The notes under the pieces are model-generated. The model searched no databases and had not been told where the DNA came from. It saw nothing but the letters and a program-made list of their open reading frames with translations. A stretch of DNA of 54,287 bases from an uncultured Methanobrevibacter sp. (lineage in GTDB: Archaea > Methanobacteriota > Methanobacteria > Methanobacteriales > Methanobacteriaceae): positions 1-54,287 of the forward strand of contig NZ_CAMVPN010000007.1 in the NCBI RefSeq assembly GCF_947169325.1, in the 5' to 3' direction. Numbering within the stretch: position 1 is the stretch's first letter; every line of letters starts with the position of its first letter. Positions 24,994 through 33,400 of this stretch are shown piece by piece. The position numbers were made by a program, and so were the translations under genes.

Positions 24994-25650
24994 ATGAGAT
25001 TCAAAACAATAGAAGACTACAATAAAGACTTGGAAGACATGGAAGAAAACCTCAGAGAAATGGAAGATAACATTGAAAAACATCAAGATAATGGAGGGAC
25101 CTTGGGCAATTATGAAACATACAAATACCTATATAATATTTTTAAAAAAGACAGAATAAGATTCATTGAAAATGTAAATAAAATAAACTTACAATTCGAC
25201 CATGATTTAGAAAAGGGAGCGCTAACAATTACAGAATTTTATAATTTGACAACAAAATTTAATAAAATTAGGAATTTAACCGGAAACTTATTTGGAAATG
25301 ACAATCCCAATGAAGATTTAGTAATCAATGGAATTATCAATTCCCCTTATAAAATCACATTGTCATTTAAAAATCCAACCGAAGAAGATGTAAAACGAGA
25401 CTCAGCCCGGAAAAAAGGACTGATTAAAATTTTCGATTTAATACAATGCGGAGATGACATTGAAAAATTAAAAAAAGAAGTAAAATTCAATACAAATGAA
25501 ATATTAATGGCATATAATGAATTTTTAAAGGAGATTATAAAACATGACAGAGGATTTATCCTAGATACTGAAATGGAGACCGTTAAAGTAGGGTTAACAC
25601 TAGAACAATGCAAAAACATATGCAAAAATTTAAAAGTTGATTTTTATTAA
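24994..25650 (+). CDS. Hypothetical coiled-coil protein
   Basis: The product is 218 residues. Residues 5-35 are a charged heptad-like helix (DYNKDLEDMEENLREMEDNIEKH), and a second long helical segment follows around 50-75. The middle is Asn-rich. The C-terminal 30 residues (TVKVGLTLEQCKNICKNLKV) form a compact helical tail. That tail is repeated, in diverged form, in a 34-codon frame directly downstream. AT content is higher than in its neighbours, and Lys and Asn codons dominate, so it may be a recent acquisition. The family is not recognised. GGATG precedes the start. Confidence 0.55.
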   Translation: MRFKTIEDYNKDLEDMEENLREMEDNIEKHQDNGGTLGNYETYKYLYNIFKKDRIRFIENVNKINLQFDHDLEKGALTITEFYNLTTKFNKIRNLTGNLFGNDNPNEDLVINGIINSPYKITLSFKNPTEEDVKRDSARKKGLIKIFDLIQCGDDIEKLKKEVKFNTNEILMAYNEFLKEIIKHDRGFILDTEMETVKVGLTLEQCKNICKNLKVDFY

Positions 25651-25653
25651 ATT

Positions 25654-25758
25654 ATGAAAAACAATGCTGACTTCACACTTAATACTAATATTGAGACTGT
25701 TAAAGCAGGCCTGACTTTAGAGCAAAGTAAAAACATTTATGAAAATTTAAATGTTTAG
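25654..25758 (+). pseudogene. Duplicated C-terminal tail of the preceding gene
   Basis: This frame encodes 34 residues, including ETVKAGLTLEQSKNIYENL. This matches the end of the preceding protein (ETVKVGLTLEQCKNICKNL) at 14 of 19 positions. It begins three bases after that gene's stop. It is best read as the remnant of a tandem duplication or of a second gene copy that lost its body. The synonymous changes suggest it is not recent. It could still be translated as a microprotein, but no ribosome-binding site is apparent. Confidence 0.6.
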
Positions 25759-25797
25759 AATACAAATATTACATTAATTACCAAAAAGAGGCCTAAA

Positions 25798-26892
25798 ATG
25801 TCAAATTCAATTGGAGAAAAATTTCGAATAACAAGTTTCGGTGCCAGTCACGGAGTGGCTGTGGGTGCCGTTGTTGATGGATGTCCCGCTAATCTTGAAT
25901 TAAGCGTTGAAGATATTCAAAAGGAACTGGATAAAAGAAAACCTGGAACAAGCAGTGTCACAACACCAAGAAAGGAAGCCGATGAAGTTCAGATTCTTTC
26001 AGGCATCTTTGAAGGAAAGACTGACGGAACACCAATCTGCGGAGTCATCTTTAACAAAAATCAGCATTCCAAAGACTATTCAATGTTTAAAAGCACGCCC
26101 CGCCCATCCCATGGTGATTTCGGATGGATGTCCAAATACGGAAACTACGACTACAATGGAGGTGGCCGTGGAAGCGGCAGGATAACAATCGGCCATGTCA
26201 TCGGCGGCGCAATTGCCAAAAAACTCCTCAAAACACAAAATATTGAAATCGTTTCCCATGTGACTCAAATTGGAGACATTAAAGCAGAGCCTCAGGAATT
26301 GAGCGCCATCATTGAAAATATAGAGAAAAATCCTGTGCGCTGCGCTGATTTGAATGCTTCAAAGGAAATGGAAGAATTAATTCTTGCTAAAAAACAGGAA
26401 GGTGATTCTGTAGGAGGAATTGTCGAAACAATAGCTGTTAATGTGCCATCAGGCCTGGGAGAACCGGTATTTGAAAGGCTTGACGGAGACCTTGCAAGGA
26501 TTCTGATGAATATCGGTGCGGTCAAGGGAGTTGAAATCGGCCTCGGATTTGACGTTGCAAACCACACTGGAAGCGAGATTAACGACGAATACCAAATAAA
26601 AGATGGTAAAATCACAACAAAAACCAACAATTCAGGAGGCATTATCGGCGGCATGAGCAACGGCATGCCGATTGTTTCAAGAATTGCAGTAAAGCCTACC
26701 CCATCAATTTCCAAATGTCAGGATTCAATCAATCTGGAAACAATGGAAAACGAAAAAATAGAAATTAAAGGAAGGCATGACCCATGCATCTGCCCTAGAG
26801 TGACAGTTGTTGCAGAATCAAGCACTGCAATTGTCCTTGCAGACCACATGATTCGCTCAGGATTCATTCATCCTTCCAACTTGGAACATTAA
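25798..26892 (+). CDS. aroC: Chorismate synthase
   Basis: The product is 364 residues. It makes chorismate from EPSP using reduced FMN, the last step of the shikimate pathway. The three signature blocks are present: [17 protein letters not shown] near the N-terminus, [14 protein letters not shown] followed by [19 protein letters not shown] in the middle, and [25 protein letters not shown] near the C-terminus. AGAGG lies before the ATG. Its stop overlaps the stop of the convergent metallo-hydrolase gene by four bases. Confidence 0.96.
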   Translation: MSNSIGEKFRITSFGASHGVAVGAVVDGCPANLELSVEDIQKELDKRKPGTSSVTTPRKEADEVQILSGIFEGKTDGTPICGVIFNKNQHSKDYSMFKSTPRPSHGDFGWMSKYGNYDYNGGGRGSGRITIGHVIGGAIAKKLLKTQNIEIVSHVTQIGDIKAEPQELSAIIENIEKNPVRCADLNASKEMEELILAKKQEGDSVGGIVETIAVNVPSGLGEPVFERLDGDLARILMNIGAVKGVEIGLGFDVANHTGSEINDEYQIKDGKITTKTNNSGGIIGGMSNGMPIVSRIAVKPTPSISKCQDSINLETMENEKIEIKGRHDPCICPRVTVVAESSTAIVLADHMIRSGFIHPSNLEH

Positions 26893-27812
26893 CGTTTTTT
26901 CATGAAAGAAACTTCATCAAACTCGTTGTTCTTAAATGCGAGCTGATAGGAGTTTTTCCTCTCATTTTTAAACATCTTATGATTTGTGCTGTGGCTCGGT
27001 GACTCGACATCTTTCAGGGAAATCAGCCTGAATCTTCTCGGATTGTTGTAATTGACATTGAATGACAATCCGTCAAATGCTGCGATTGTCTTGACTCCGG
27101 TTATCTTTGAAACCTTTTTGGCCTCAGTGACAGGATTGTTTGATATCATCTTGAGGCCCAAATGGGTCATCACAGCCACTTTAGGTTTTACCTCATTAAT
27201 CAGGTCGATGAAATTGCGGGTGCACATGTGACCGTTGATAGGTCTGTTTCCAGGTCTCAGCACGCTGGCTATTAAAATGTCTGCGCCATTATGCTCATCT
27301 GCCAAGCCTTCAAAATATCCCGTATCGGAAGTATATGAGACCTTAAATCCGTTGTAGTCTATCTGAAATCCGCAGCCGGTGGGGTCTCCATGCTCTGTCT
27401 TGGTGCCCTTTACCCTGATGTTATTGACACCGACAAATTCTCCTTCCTTTAGGACAACCTTTTCGGACTTGGATTGATGGTAGCTTGAAATGCATGGTCC
27501 CCACTCTTCAAAACCGTTCAAGACGCTGTCACTACCTATGATTGTTCCGAAATCCCTTGTCATTCCTCGTGTCATGGCTTCGATGAGCACTTCAGCATCG
27601 TTGTAATGGTCTGTGTGTGCATGAGTTACGAAAACGCCGCTCAGATTGCGGGGATCAAATCCGAATTGGTAAGTTCTCACAAGAGCTCCAGGTCCGGGGT
27701 CAATGTGATAATTCTTTCCGCCGAGATTATCAATCCTGAACCCTCCTGTCATCCTTCGCTGTGAAATGGCAGAAAACCTTCCGCCACCACTACCTAAAAA
27801 CGTAATTTTCAT
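26889..27812 (-). CDS. MBL-fold metallo-hydrolase
   Basis: The product is 307 residues. [18 protein letters not shown] is the HxHxDH zinc motif, near residue 63. It is preceded by [18 protein letters not shown], a strand-loop of the RNase Z/PhnP-like branch, and followed by the further metal ligands in [25 protein letters not shown] and MTHLGLKM. A basic C-terminal tail of about 60 residues ([10 protein letters not shown] onwards) is unusual for the family. The likely activity is hydrolysis of a phosphodiester, but the substrate is unknown. GGGGATC precedes the start. It lies 12 bases from the DUF2121 gene, which is upstream on the same strand. Confidence 0.82.
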   Translation of the reverse strand: MKITFLGSGGGRFSAISQRRMTGGFRIDNLGGKNYHIDPGPGALVRTYQFGFDPRNLSGVFVTHAHTDHYNDAEVLIEAMTRGMTRDFGTIIGSDSVLNGFEEWGPCISSYHQSKSEKVVLKEGEFVGVNNIRVKGTKTEHGDPTGCGFQIDYNGFKVSYTSDTGYFEGLADEHNGADILIASVLRPGNRPINGHMCTRNFIDLINEVKPKVAVMTHLGLKMISNNPVTEAKKVSKITGVKTIAAFDGLSFNVNYNNPRRFRLISLKDVESPSHSTNHKMFKNERKNSYQLAFKNNEFDEVSFMKKR

Positions 27813-27824
27813 TTAGATCCCCTA

Positions 27825-28745
27825 TCATAATGAACATAAAATAATATCACATTTTAGAGGTGATTTGTCCTTTTTAAGGCATAAATCCTCATTTTTGATA
27901 ACGACCTTGTCGCCTATTTTGACATTGTCACTTTCTGTAAACATCAATACATTCTGACCAGGTGCTGCCTTTTGCTGCCAGTTTCCGTCCATTGCCTGTG
28001 TCTTGTCGTTAAGCTGGACAAACAGCATGTTTCCGTCAATTGAAACCACTCTTCCAATGTCTCCATTGTCGATGATTTTTTCGGCCATTTCAATTTCAAT
28101 GTTTTGCTGAACCAGCTTTTCAGTCAGGTCCTGTCTGAACTTGATTAGGACTTTGATGTCATGGTCAATTGTCATGTTAAGATGCTGCTGTGCGGTTGGA
28201 GCGCTGTAGGTTGGCTGTTGAATTAAAGTGTCAAATTTCTTGCCAACTGTAGGAGTCTGAGAAGCGACTTCACTTAAAACATCTTCAAAGACCTCACCCA
28301 TATACTTCAGGCTTTGGGAAGCTTTCCATTTCTTTTGAATGAGATTTTGAGCCAATTTCTTTGCATAATTATTTCCAAAAATGATTATTCCCTTTTCACC
28401 GGCCTTACGTGATTTGGTCTCTGAACCCAACAGTTCAACCAGCTGATAGCCGTTGGTTGTCCCGTAAATCCTTCTTCGTTTTGTCTCAAATGTTCCTTTG
28501 GTACTCACTTCACCCCGAACGCAGTTTCCAACTATCTTCAGCTTGCTTGCATCGTCTGTGATTTTTATTGAGATGCCCAGCTCTTCTGCACGATTTGCAA
28601 ATTCCTCGTCATTGGTGATTTTACCACCATACAGTTCATTTTCTAAGGTTTGTAAATTCTCTTTATCACCGAAATATCCTATTCTTCTTTTATCTCCGGT
28701 CATTACACATCCTTTTTTACCCATGTAAGCGATAATTAAGCTCAT
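27825..28745 (-). CDS. DUF2121 methanogen protein (proteasome-like N-terminus)
   Basis: The product is 306 residues. The N-terminus MSLIIAYMGKKGCVMTGDKRRIGYFG is that of the methanogen-wide DUF2121 family. It resembles the start of Ntn-hydrolase/proteasome subunits but without their N-terminal Thr. The middle contains repeated Gln-rich helices (QQPTYSAPTAQQHLNM). The C-terminal 90 residues are beta-like (GDIGRVVSIDGNMLFVQLND, KIGDKVVIKNEDLCL), an OB- or translation-factor-like barrel. GGGGATATT precedes the start. The gene lies 12 bases before the metallo-hydrolase gene, so they form an operon. The function is unknown; conservation suggests a basic role. Confidence 0.72.
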   Translation of the reverse strand: MSLIIAYMGKKGCVMTGDKRRIGYFGDKENLQTLENELYGGKITNDEEFANRAEELGISIKITDDASKLKIVGNCVRGEVSTKGTFETKRRRIYGTTNGYQLVELLGSETKSRKAGEKGIIIFGNNYAKKLAQNLIQKKWKASQSLKYMGEVFEDVLSEVASQTPTVGKKFDTLIQQPTYSAPTAQQHLNMTIDHDIKVLIKFRQDLTEKLVQQNIEIEMAEKIIDNGDIGRVVSIDGNMLFVQLNDKTQAMDGNWQQKAAPGQNVLMFTESDNVKIGDKVVIKNEDLCLKKDKSPLKCDIILCSL

Positions 28746-29079
28746 AATATCCCCTAATTAGATATTTTAAAATTTTTAAAATATCACAAATTTATTAATT
28801 ATATATAGTTATATTAATCATGTATTAAATAGTTTAACCGAAAAATCATTTTAAAGGAAAAATTTTAAAAATCTGTCAATAAATAAAAACCATTCTATTT
28901 TTTCAAATTATTTAAAAAAGAAGTGATAATCATCAAATTCATTCAATAAGAATTTAGCATGATGTTCAATCAACATGTTTAAATATTAATATGGTCATAA
29001 ATTAGATTATAATAATTGTTAATTATTTATCATTATAGATTGGATATAATGTTAACAAAAATTATAAGGAGAAGAACTT
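28746..29079. promoter_or_regulatory. Divergent promoter region, DUF2121 and acyl-CoA synthetase
   Basis: This is a 334-base AT-rich gap between divergent genes. TTAATTATATATAGTTA near 28795-28811 is the likely TATA region of the DUF2121 gene. GATTATAATAATTG near 29003-29016 is a likely TATA element for the synthetase gene, whose ribosome-binding site AAGGAG is at 29067-29072. The segment around 29005-29025 contains ATTGTTA and only loosely resembles the palindrome found upstream of fdhD. No gene or structured RNA was seen. Confidence 0.45.
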
Positions 29080-31176
29080 ATGAAAGATCTCAATAAAATG
29101 TTTAAACCTGAATCCGTAGCCGTTATTGGTGCATCCAATACCCCTGGAAAAGTAGGATACAGTATTGTGGATAATCTCATCAATGATGGGTTTGAAGGAG
29201 AAATATATCCTGTAAACCCAAAAGGTGGAGAGATTTTAGGAAAACAAGCATATGCAAATATTAAAGACGTACCGGGAAAAGTAGATTTAGCAATCATTAC
29301 AATCCCTTCCGTATTTGTAAACACCGCTGTTGAAGAATGTGGTGAAGTCGGCGTTGAAAATATGGTAGTCATTACCGCTGGTTTTAAGGAAGTCGGCGAA
29401 GAAGGAGCTAAACTGGAAGCTGAATTAACCGCCCTTGGTGAAAAATATGGCATAAACATTATTGGACCAAACAGTTTAGGAATAACCGATTCACACACTC
29501 CGTTAAACGGATCATTCTCACAGATGATGCCACCAACAGGAAACATGGCATTCATTTCACAAAGTGGAGCTATGATGGTAGCTATCATCGACTGGAGTGT
29601 AACATCCGGAATCGGATTCAGTAAAGTAATCAGTTTAGGTAACAAGGCAGGAGTAAGCGAAATCGAGCTGCTCCAATACCTGGCAGAAGATGACGAAACC
29701 AATGTAATCATCTGTTATCTCGAATCCATTTCAGATGACGAAGACTTTGTAAGAACCATGAGGGAAACAGCACACAAAAAACCGATTATCGTTCTCAAAT
29801 CAGGTTCAAGTTCCGCAGGTGCAGAAGCAGCATCCTCACACACAGGAGCTCTTGCAGGAAGTGACCTTGCATTCGATACCGCATTTAGGCAATCCGGAAT
29901 CATGCGTGTTGAAACAATGGCAGAACTCTTCGACTTAGGTCTTGCATTCTCCAAAGCACCGCTGCCTAAAGGTGATAATGTAGCGATTATCACAAACGCA
30001 GGTGGTGGAGGAGTACTTACCGTCGACGCAATGGAAAAGGCAGGGTTGCAACTTGTACAGTTCGACGAAGAAACCACTGCAAAACTTAAAGAATGCGTTA
30101 CCGAAGAAGGAAGTGCAAAAAACCCAATCGACGTATTAGGTGACGCTCCTGTAAGCAGATACAAAGAATCCCTTGAAATCGTGTTGAGCCAAGAGGAAGT
30201 TGACAGCCTAATCGTAATGGTTTGTCCTACCGCATCAGCAGACCCTGACGGAATCGCAAATGCAATCCTTGAAGAGAGAAAAGAATTCGACAAACCGATT
30301 ATTGTAGTGAATATGGGAGGACCCTCCTTTGAAGCTGCAAATGACGCTTTAAGAGAAAACGGAGTGCCAACCTACGTATTCCCAGAAACCGCAGTAACCG
30401 CACTTGAAGCAATGACAAGATACGCAAAACTCGAATCCAGAGAATACGATGACGTCATTGAAAAAATCGATGATGTGGACAAGGATGCAGTAGCTGCAAT
30501 ATTCGACAAAGTAAAAGCCGACGGCAGAGACACCTTGCTTGGAAGCGAAGCATATGCAGTAGCTGAAGCATATGGAATTTCAGCAGCACCAATCAAATTG
30601 TCAACAAGTGCTGATGAAGCTGCAAAACTTGCAGAGGAAATGGAATTCCCTGTTGTGCTTAAAATCGCATCAGACAAGATTTTACACAAATCCGATATCG
30701 GCGGTGTAAAAGTAGGAATCTCCTCAGCTGAAGAGGCAAAAGCTACATTCGATGAAATCATTGCAAACGCCAAAGCGGCACACCCTGACATCGTGCCTGA
30801 CGGTGTAGAAGTGCAAAAGATGATGGATTCCGGTGAAGAAGTCATCGTAGGTATGATCCGTGACAAACAGTTCGGACCTATGATTGCATTCGGTATGGGT
30901 GGAATCTACGTAAACCTCATTGAAGACGTGTCATTCAACCTTGCAAAAGGAATGAGTTCCCAGGAAATCGATGAACAAATCGAATCAACCAAAGTATCCA
31001 AATTACTGGCAGGATACAGAGGAGAAGCACCTTGCGATGTTGAAGAGGTTAAAGAAGCTATCAAAAGAGTAGCAAGATTAACACTCGACTTCCCAGAAAT
31101 CTCAGAGTTGGACATAAACCCAATCTTCGTCTACGAAGAAGGTTCATCTGCACTCGATATTAAAATCAAATTATAA
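29080..31176 (+). CDS. Acetate/acyl--CoA ligase (ADP-forming), fused alpha-beta
   Basis: The product is 698 residues. It interconverts acyl-CoA, ADP and phosphate with acid, CoA and ATP. In order it has a CoA-binding Rossmann domain (MFKPESVAVIGASNTPGKVGYSI), a succinyl-CoA-ligase-like domain with IGPNSLG and ISQSGAMM, a segment SSHTGALAGSD that carries the catalytic His, and a C-terminal ATP-grasp domain (FPVVLKIASDKILHKSDIGGVKVG, ending SELDINPIFVYEEG). The alpha and beta parts are joined in one chain, as in several archaea. In a methanogen it could activate acetate or branched organic acids. AAGGAG precedes the ATG, and a perfect hairpin terminator follows. Its codon use suggests high expression. 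Confidence 0.92.
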   Translation: MKDLNKMFKPESVAVIGASNTPGKVGYSIVDNLINDGFEGEIYPVNPKGGEILGKQAYANIKDVPGKVDLAIITIPSVFVNTAVEECGEVGVENMVVITAGFKEVGEEGAKLEAELTALGEKYGINIIGPNSLGITDSHTPLNGSFSQMMPPTGNMAFISQSGAMMVAIIDWSVTSGIGFSKVISLGNKAGVSEIELLQYLAEDDETNVIICYLESISDDEDFVRTMRETAHKKPIIVLKSGSSSAGAEAASSHTGALAGSDLAFDTAFRQSGIMRVETMAELFDLGLAFSKAPLPKGDNVAIITNAGGGGVLTVDAMEKAGLQLVQFDEETTAKLKECVTEEGSAKNPIDVLGDAPVSRYKESLEIVLSQEEVDSLIVMVCPTASADPDGIANAILEERKEFDKPIIVVNMGGPSFEAANDALRENGVPTYVFPETAVTALEAMTRYAKLESREYDDVIEKIDDVDKDAVAAIFDKVKADGRDTLLGSEAYAVAEAYGISAAPIKLSTSADEAAKLAEEMEFPVVLKIASDKILHKSDIGGVKVGISSAEEAKATFDEIIANAKAAHPDIVPDGVEVQKMMDSGEEVIVGMIRDKQFGPMIAFGMGGIYVNLIEDVSFNLAKGMSSQEIDEQIESTKVSKLLAGYRGEAPCDVEEVKEAIKRVARLTLDFPEISELDINPIFVYEEGSSALDIKIKL

Positions 31177-31217
31177 TTTCTCACATGAGAAATTATCTCT
31201 TTTTTTTCTTTTTTTAT
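31173..31217 (+). terminator. Strong hairpin plus T-tract terminator
   Basis: ATAATTTCTC and GAGAAATTAT form a perfect 10-bp stem with a 4-base loop. It is followed by CTC and two runs of eight and seven Ts. Confidence 0.8.
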
Positions 31218-31236
31218 TCACACTATCAGTGATTAT

Positions 31237-31590
31237 ATGAACGGCGAAATTGATTTGGAACTTTACACTATTTCTCTGATTCGTTTGAACACTGCTTTTC
31301 AGAAATTGGATAACATCTGCGAAGCATCGACATTGATGAATGAAAGCGCCGATGATTTGGAAAGATTTTATAATGATGTTATTGACGATTTAAACCGGGA
31401 AGAGGTTAATTTCGGTGAATATTATCCTTTTTTTGAAAACGGAAAACAGACATTTCCTCAATACATCAATGCACTTGGAGAAATTGAAAATGACGAATTG
31501 GAGGAAGTTGTAGATAAACTAATTAATATTTTTAATAACTTGAACAGAATAGCTGAAGCATTTCCCACACAGGGTGGATTAAATGAATGA
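31237..31590 (+). CDS. Hypothetical helical protein upstream of DUF447
   Basis: The product is 117 residues, acidic and all helical. The segments LYTISLIRLNTAFQKLDNICEAS and LEEVVDKLINIFNNLNRIAEAF look amphipathic. No motif is recognised. AGTGATT lies ahead of the start. Its end overlaps the start of the DUF447 gene by eight bases, so the two are coupled. It could be a partner subunit of the DUF447 flavoprotein, but nothing in the sequence proves it. Confidence 0.6.
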   Translation: MNGEIDLELYTISLIRLNTAFQKLDNICEASTLMNESADDLERFYNDVIDDLNREEVNFGEYYPFFENGKQTFPQYINALGEIENDELEEVVDKLINIFNNLNRIAEAFPTQGGLNE

Positions 31591-32209
31591 AACATTAGAA
31601 AAGATTGGAATTACAACAGAAGAAAGATATGAATGCATTTATACAACAATAAGTCCTGAAGGAGTTAAGAACTCAGCTGCAATAGGATTGAAATATTTCG
31701 GCGGCAATGACGTAGGATGCAGGATATTTGAAGGGTCAAAAACCCTGGAAAACATTCAAAAAACCAAAAAGTACGTCGTTAATGTCACACAGGACCCGAT
31801 GATTTTTACAAAATCAACAATCGACAAGCTTCCGGATGAATATTATACAGACGACACTGACATTGCCGTTTTAAGGGATGCTGGATCATACATTGTCGTT
31901 AATGTCGTTGACATTGACGAGCAGAAGCCGGAAAATACTCCTATCGACAATGACCAAAGCATTTTCATGATTAAAGGTAAAATCGAAAAGGTTGTCGTTA
32001 ATGATGAAAGCATTAAAGCTTTTAACCGAGCATTTTCAGGCATTATCGAATGTCTTGTAAATGTTTCAAGATATAAGATTGTCGATGACAAAAAAAGGAA
32101 ATACTATATGGACAGAGTCATTGAAAACGACAGAATGATTTCAAGAATCGGAAATGGCAAGTCAAAAGAAATAATGAAACTTTTAAAAGAAGAATACGAA
32201 AAAAACTAA
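31583..32209 (+). CDS. DUF447 family flavoprotein
   Basis: The product is 208 residues. The N-terminal half has the split-barrel flavin-binding pattern of the DUF447 family: YECIYTTISPEGVKNSAAIGLKY, CRIFEGSKTLENIQKTKKYVVNVTQDP. The C-terminal half is helical, with a conserved AFSGIIECLVNVSRYKI segment. Members bind FMN and are common in methanogens and in methylotrophs that use tetrahydromethanopterin. The reaction is not known. GGGTGG precedes the start. The CitG-like protein at 22867-23745 belongs to another family from the same phylogenetic set. Confidence 0.82.
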   Translation: MNETLEKIGITTEERYECIYTTISPEGVKNSAAIGLKYFGGNDVGCRIFEGSKTLENIQKTKKYVVNVTQDPMIFTKSTIDKLPDEYYTDDTDIAVLRDAGSYIVVNVVDIDEQKPENTPIDNDQSIFMIKGKIEKVVVNDESIKAFNRAFSGIIECLVNVSRYKIVDDKKRKYYMDRVIENDRMISRIGNGKSKEIMKLLKEEYEKN

Positions 32210-32215
32210 ACGCCA

Positions 32216-32255
32216 CAAAAAAATAAAATAAAAGCATAGTTATTTAACTATGCTT
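32216..32255 (-). terminator. Terminator of the first solute-binding protein gene
   Basis: Read on the minus strand, AAGCATAGTTA and TAACTATGCTT form a near-perfect stem over the TAG stop. It is followed by TTATTTTATTTTTTTG. Confidence 0.8.
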
Positions 32256-33219
32256 CCCAGAACAATTTGTCATGAGTTACAGTGCTGTTTAAAATACCGA
32301 TATCCACTTCAAGTTGTTGGAATGCATCCACATCTGCTTTGAAGGTATTATCAATACCAGATATGAATGGGAAACTTTCTAATGAAAGAGCTTCTAAATC
32401 AGCATCAGCTACAATGTCTTCAGGGAGTAATTTAACTACTGCACTTGCATTGCCAGCATCAATTTGATCGTTTATGAATTTAGTAGCATCTTCATGAATA
32501 GCAACGATATCTTTTACTTTATCTTCATGGTTTTTGATGAAGTCATCAGATGCAACAACTACACAACATGGGTGGTTTGGTAAAATATCAGCAGAATCTT
32601 CTAAAACAACATTGTCACTGTTGTTTGCAGCAATACTTACATAAGGTTGGAAAGTGATGATTCCGTCAATTTGTTTTGTTTTTAAAGCATCATTCATTGA
32701 AGGAACGTTCATTGCTGAAATGTTTAAATCATCAGTAGATAATCCGTTTTCTTTTAAGTAGTATGTAAGCAATACATATTGGATTGAAGCTTCACCAGGA
32801 GTTGCGATTGATTTTCCTTTCAAGTCAGCTGCAGAAGTGATTCCTGAATCTTTGGTTACTACAATTCCACTACCGTCAGTTTGAGCGGAAGAAATAACTT
32901 TTACAGGAACACCTTTTTCAACAGAAGACAATACAGGTGCAATTCCCACATATCCAACATCGACTTCACCACTAGCCATAGCAGTCATCAAGTCTCCACC
33001 GTTGTTGAATTGTACAAGTTCAGTTGTAATGTTTTTCTCAGCGAATTTGCCTTGAGCGTCTGCAACGAATAATGCTGCATCGTGGTCAGATGGCAAATAG
33101 CCTATTTTTACAGTGTCATCTCCCCCACCTAAAAAGTCAAAGAGACCTGCACTGGCTGAACCCATTACAAGAAATGCAGCAAGTGCCAACACTAAAACAA
33201 ATGTAATTTTTTTATTCAT
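32248..33219 (-). CDS. ABC transporter solute-binding protein, NitT/TauT (SsuA) type, copy 1
   Basis: The product is 323 residues. The first 25 are a signal peptide that ends at GSASA. The mature part follows the SsuA/NMT1-like fold: VKIGYLPSDHDAALFVADAQGKF, VQFNNGGDLMTAMASGEVDVGYVGIAPVL, PGEASIQYVLLTYYL, and the unusual NHPCCVVVAS with two adjacent cysteines. Relatives bind nitrate, sulfonates, taurine or thiamine precursors; the ligand here is unknown. A second, highly similar gene lies upstream on the same strand, but no permease or ATPase gene is nearby. GGTGAT precedes the start. A 19-bp palindromic element lies 82 bases upstream and is identical to one before fdhD. Confidence 0.85.
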   Translation of the reverse strand: MNKKITFVLVLALAAFLVMGSASAGLFDFLGGGDDTVKIGYLPSDHDAALFVADAQGKFAEKNITTELVQFNNGGDLMTAMASGEVDVGYVGIAPVLSSVEKGVPVKVISSAQTDGSGIVVTKDSGITSAADLKGKSIATPGEASIQYVLLTYYLKENGLSTDDLNISAMNVPSMNDALKTKQIDGIITFQPYVSIAANNSDNVVLEDSADILPNHPCCVVVASDDFIKNHEDKVKDIVAIHEDATKFINDQIDAGNASAVVKLLPEDIVADADLEALSLESFPFISGIDNTFKADVDAFQQLEVDIGILNSTVTHDKLFWEA

Positions 33220-33300
33220 TTATAATCACCGAAATAATAAGTTAACTTATTACAGTTAATACTCTCTCAAGTACACTATAAATAAATTACCTCTCAATTT

Positions 33301-33319
33301 TATTAACAATTGTTATATT
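33301..33319 (-). promoter_or_regulatory. Palindromic operator TAACAATTGTTA upstream of binding protein 1
   Basis: On the gene strand the site reads AATATAACAATTGTTAATA, with the perfect 12-bp palindrome TAACAATTGTTA at its centre. The same 19 bases occur upstream of fdhD at 38759-38777, and a 17/19 match occurs upstream of larE. It overlaps a TATA-like element, the usual place for a repressor site. Confidence 0.6.
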
Positions 33320-33365
33320 GAATCCCTAATTAAAGTAATAATTAAAGAACTATATAAAAGTTTTG

Positions 33366-33400
33366 AAAAAAATTAGGTAGGGAAAGTTAACTACCTTCCC
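33366..33400 (-). terminator. Possible terminator of the second solute-binding protein gene
   Basis: On the minus strand GGGAA and TTCCC can pair around about 11 bases, and CTACCTAATTTTTTTC follows. The stem is short. Confidence 0.4.

Noticed and set aside
29003-29027. Fourth copy of the fdhD-type palindrome, upstream of the acyl-CoA synthetase
   Set aside because: Only ATTGTTA and scattered flanking bases match; the palindrome is not preserved, so it is not counted as a site.
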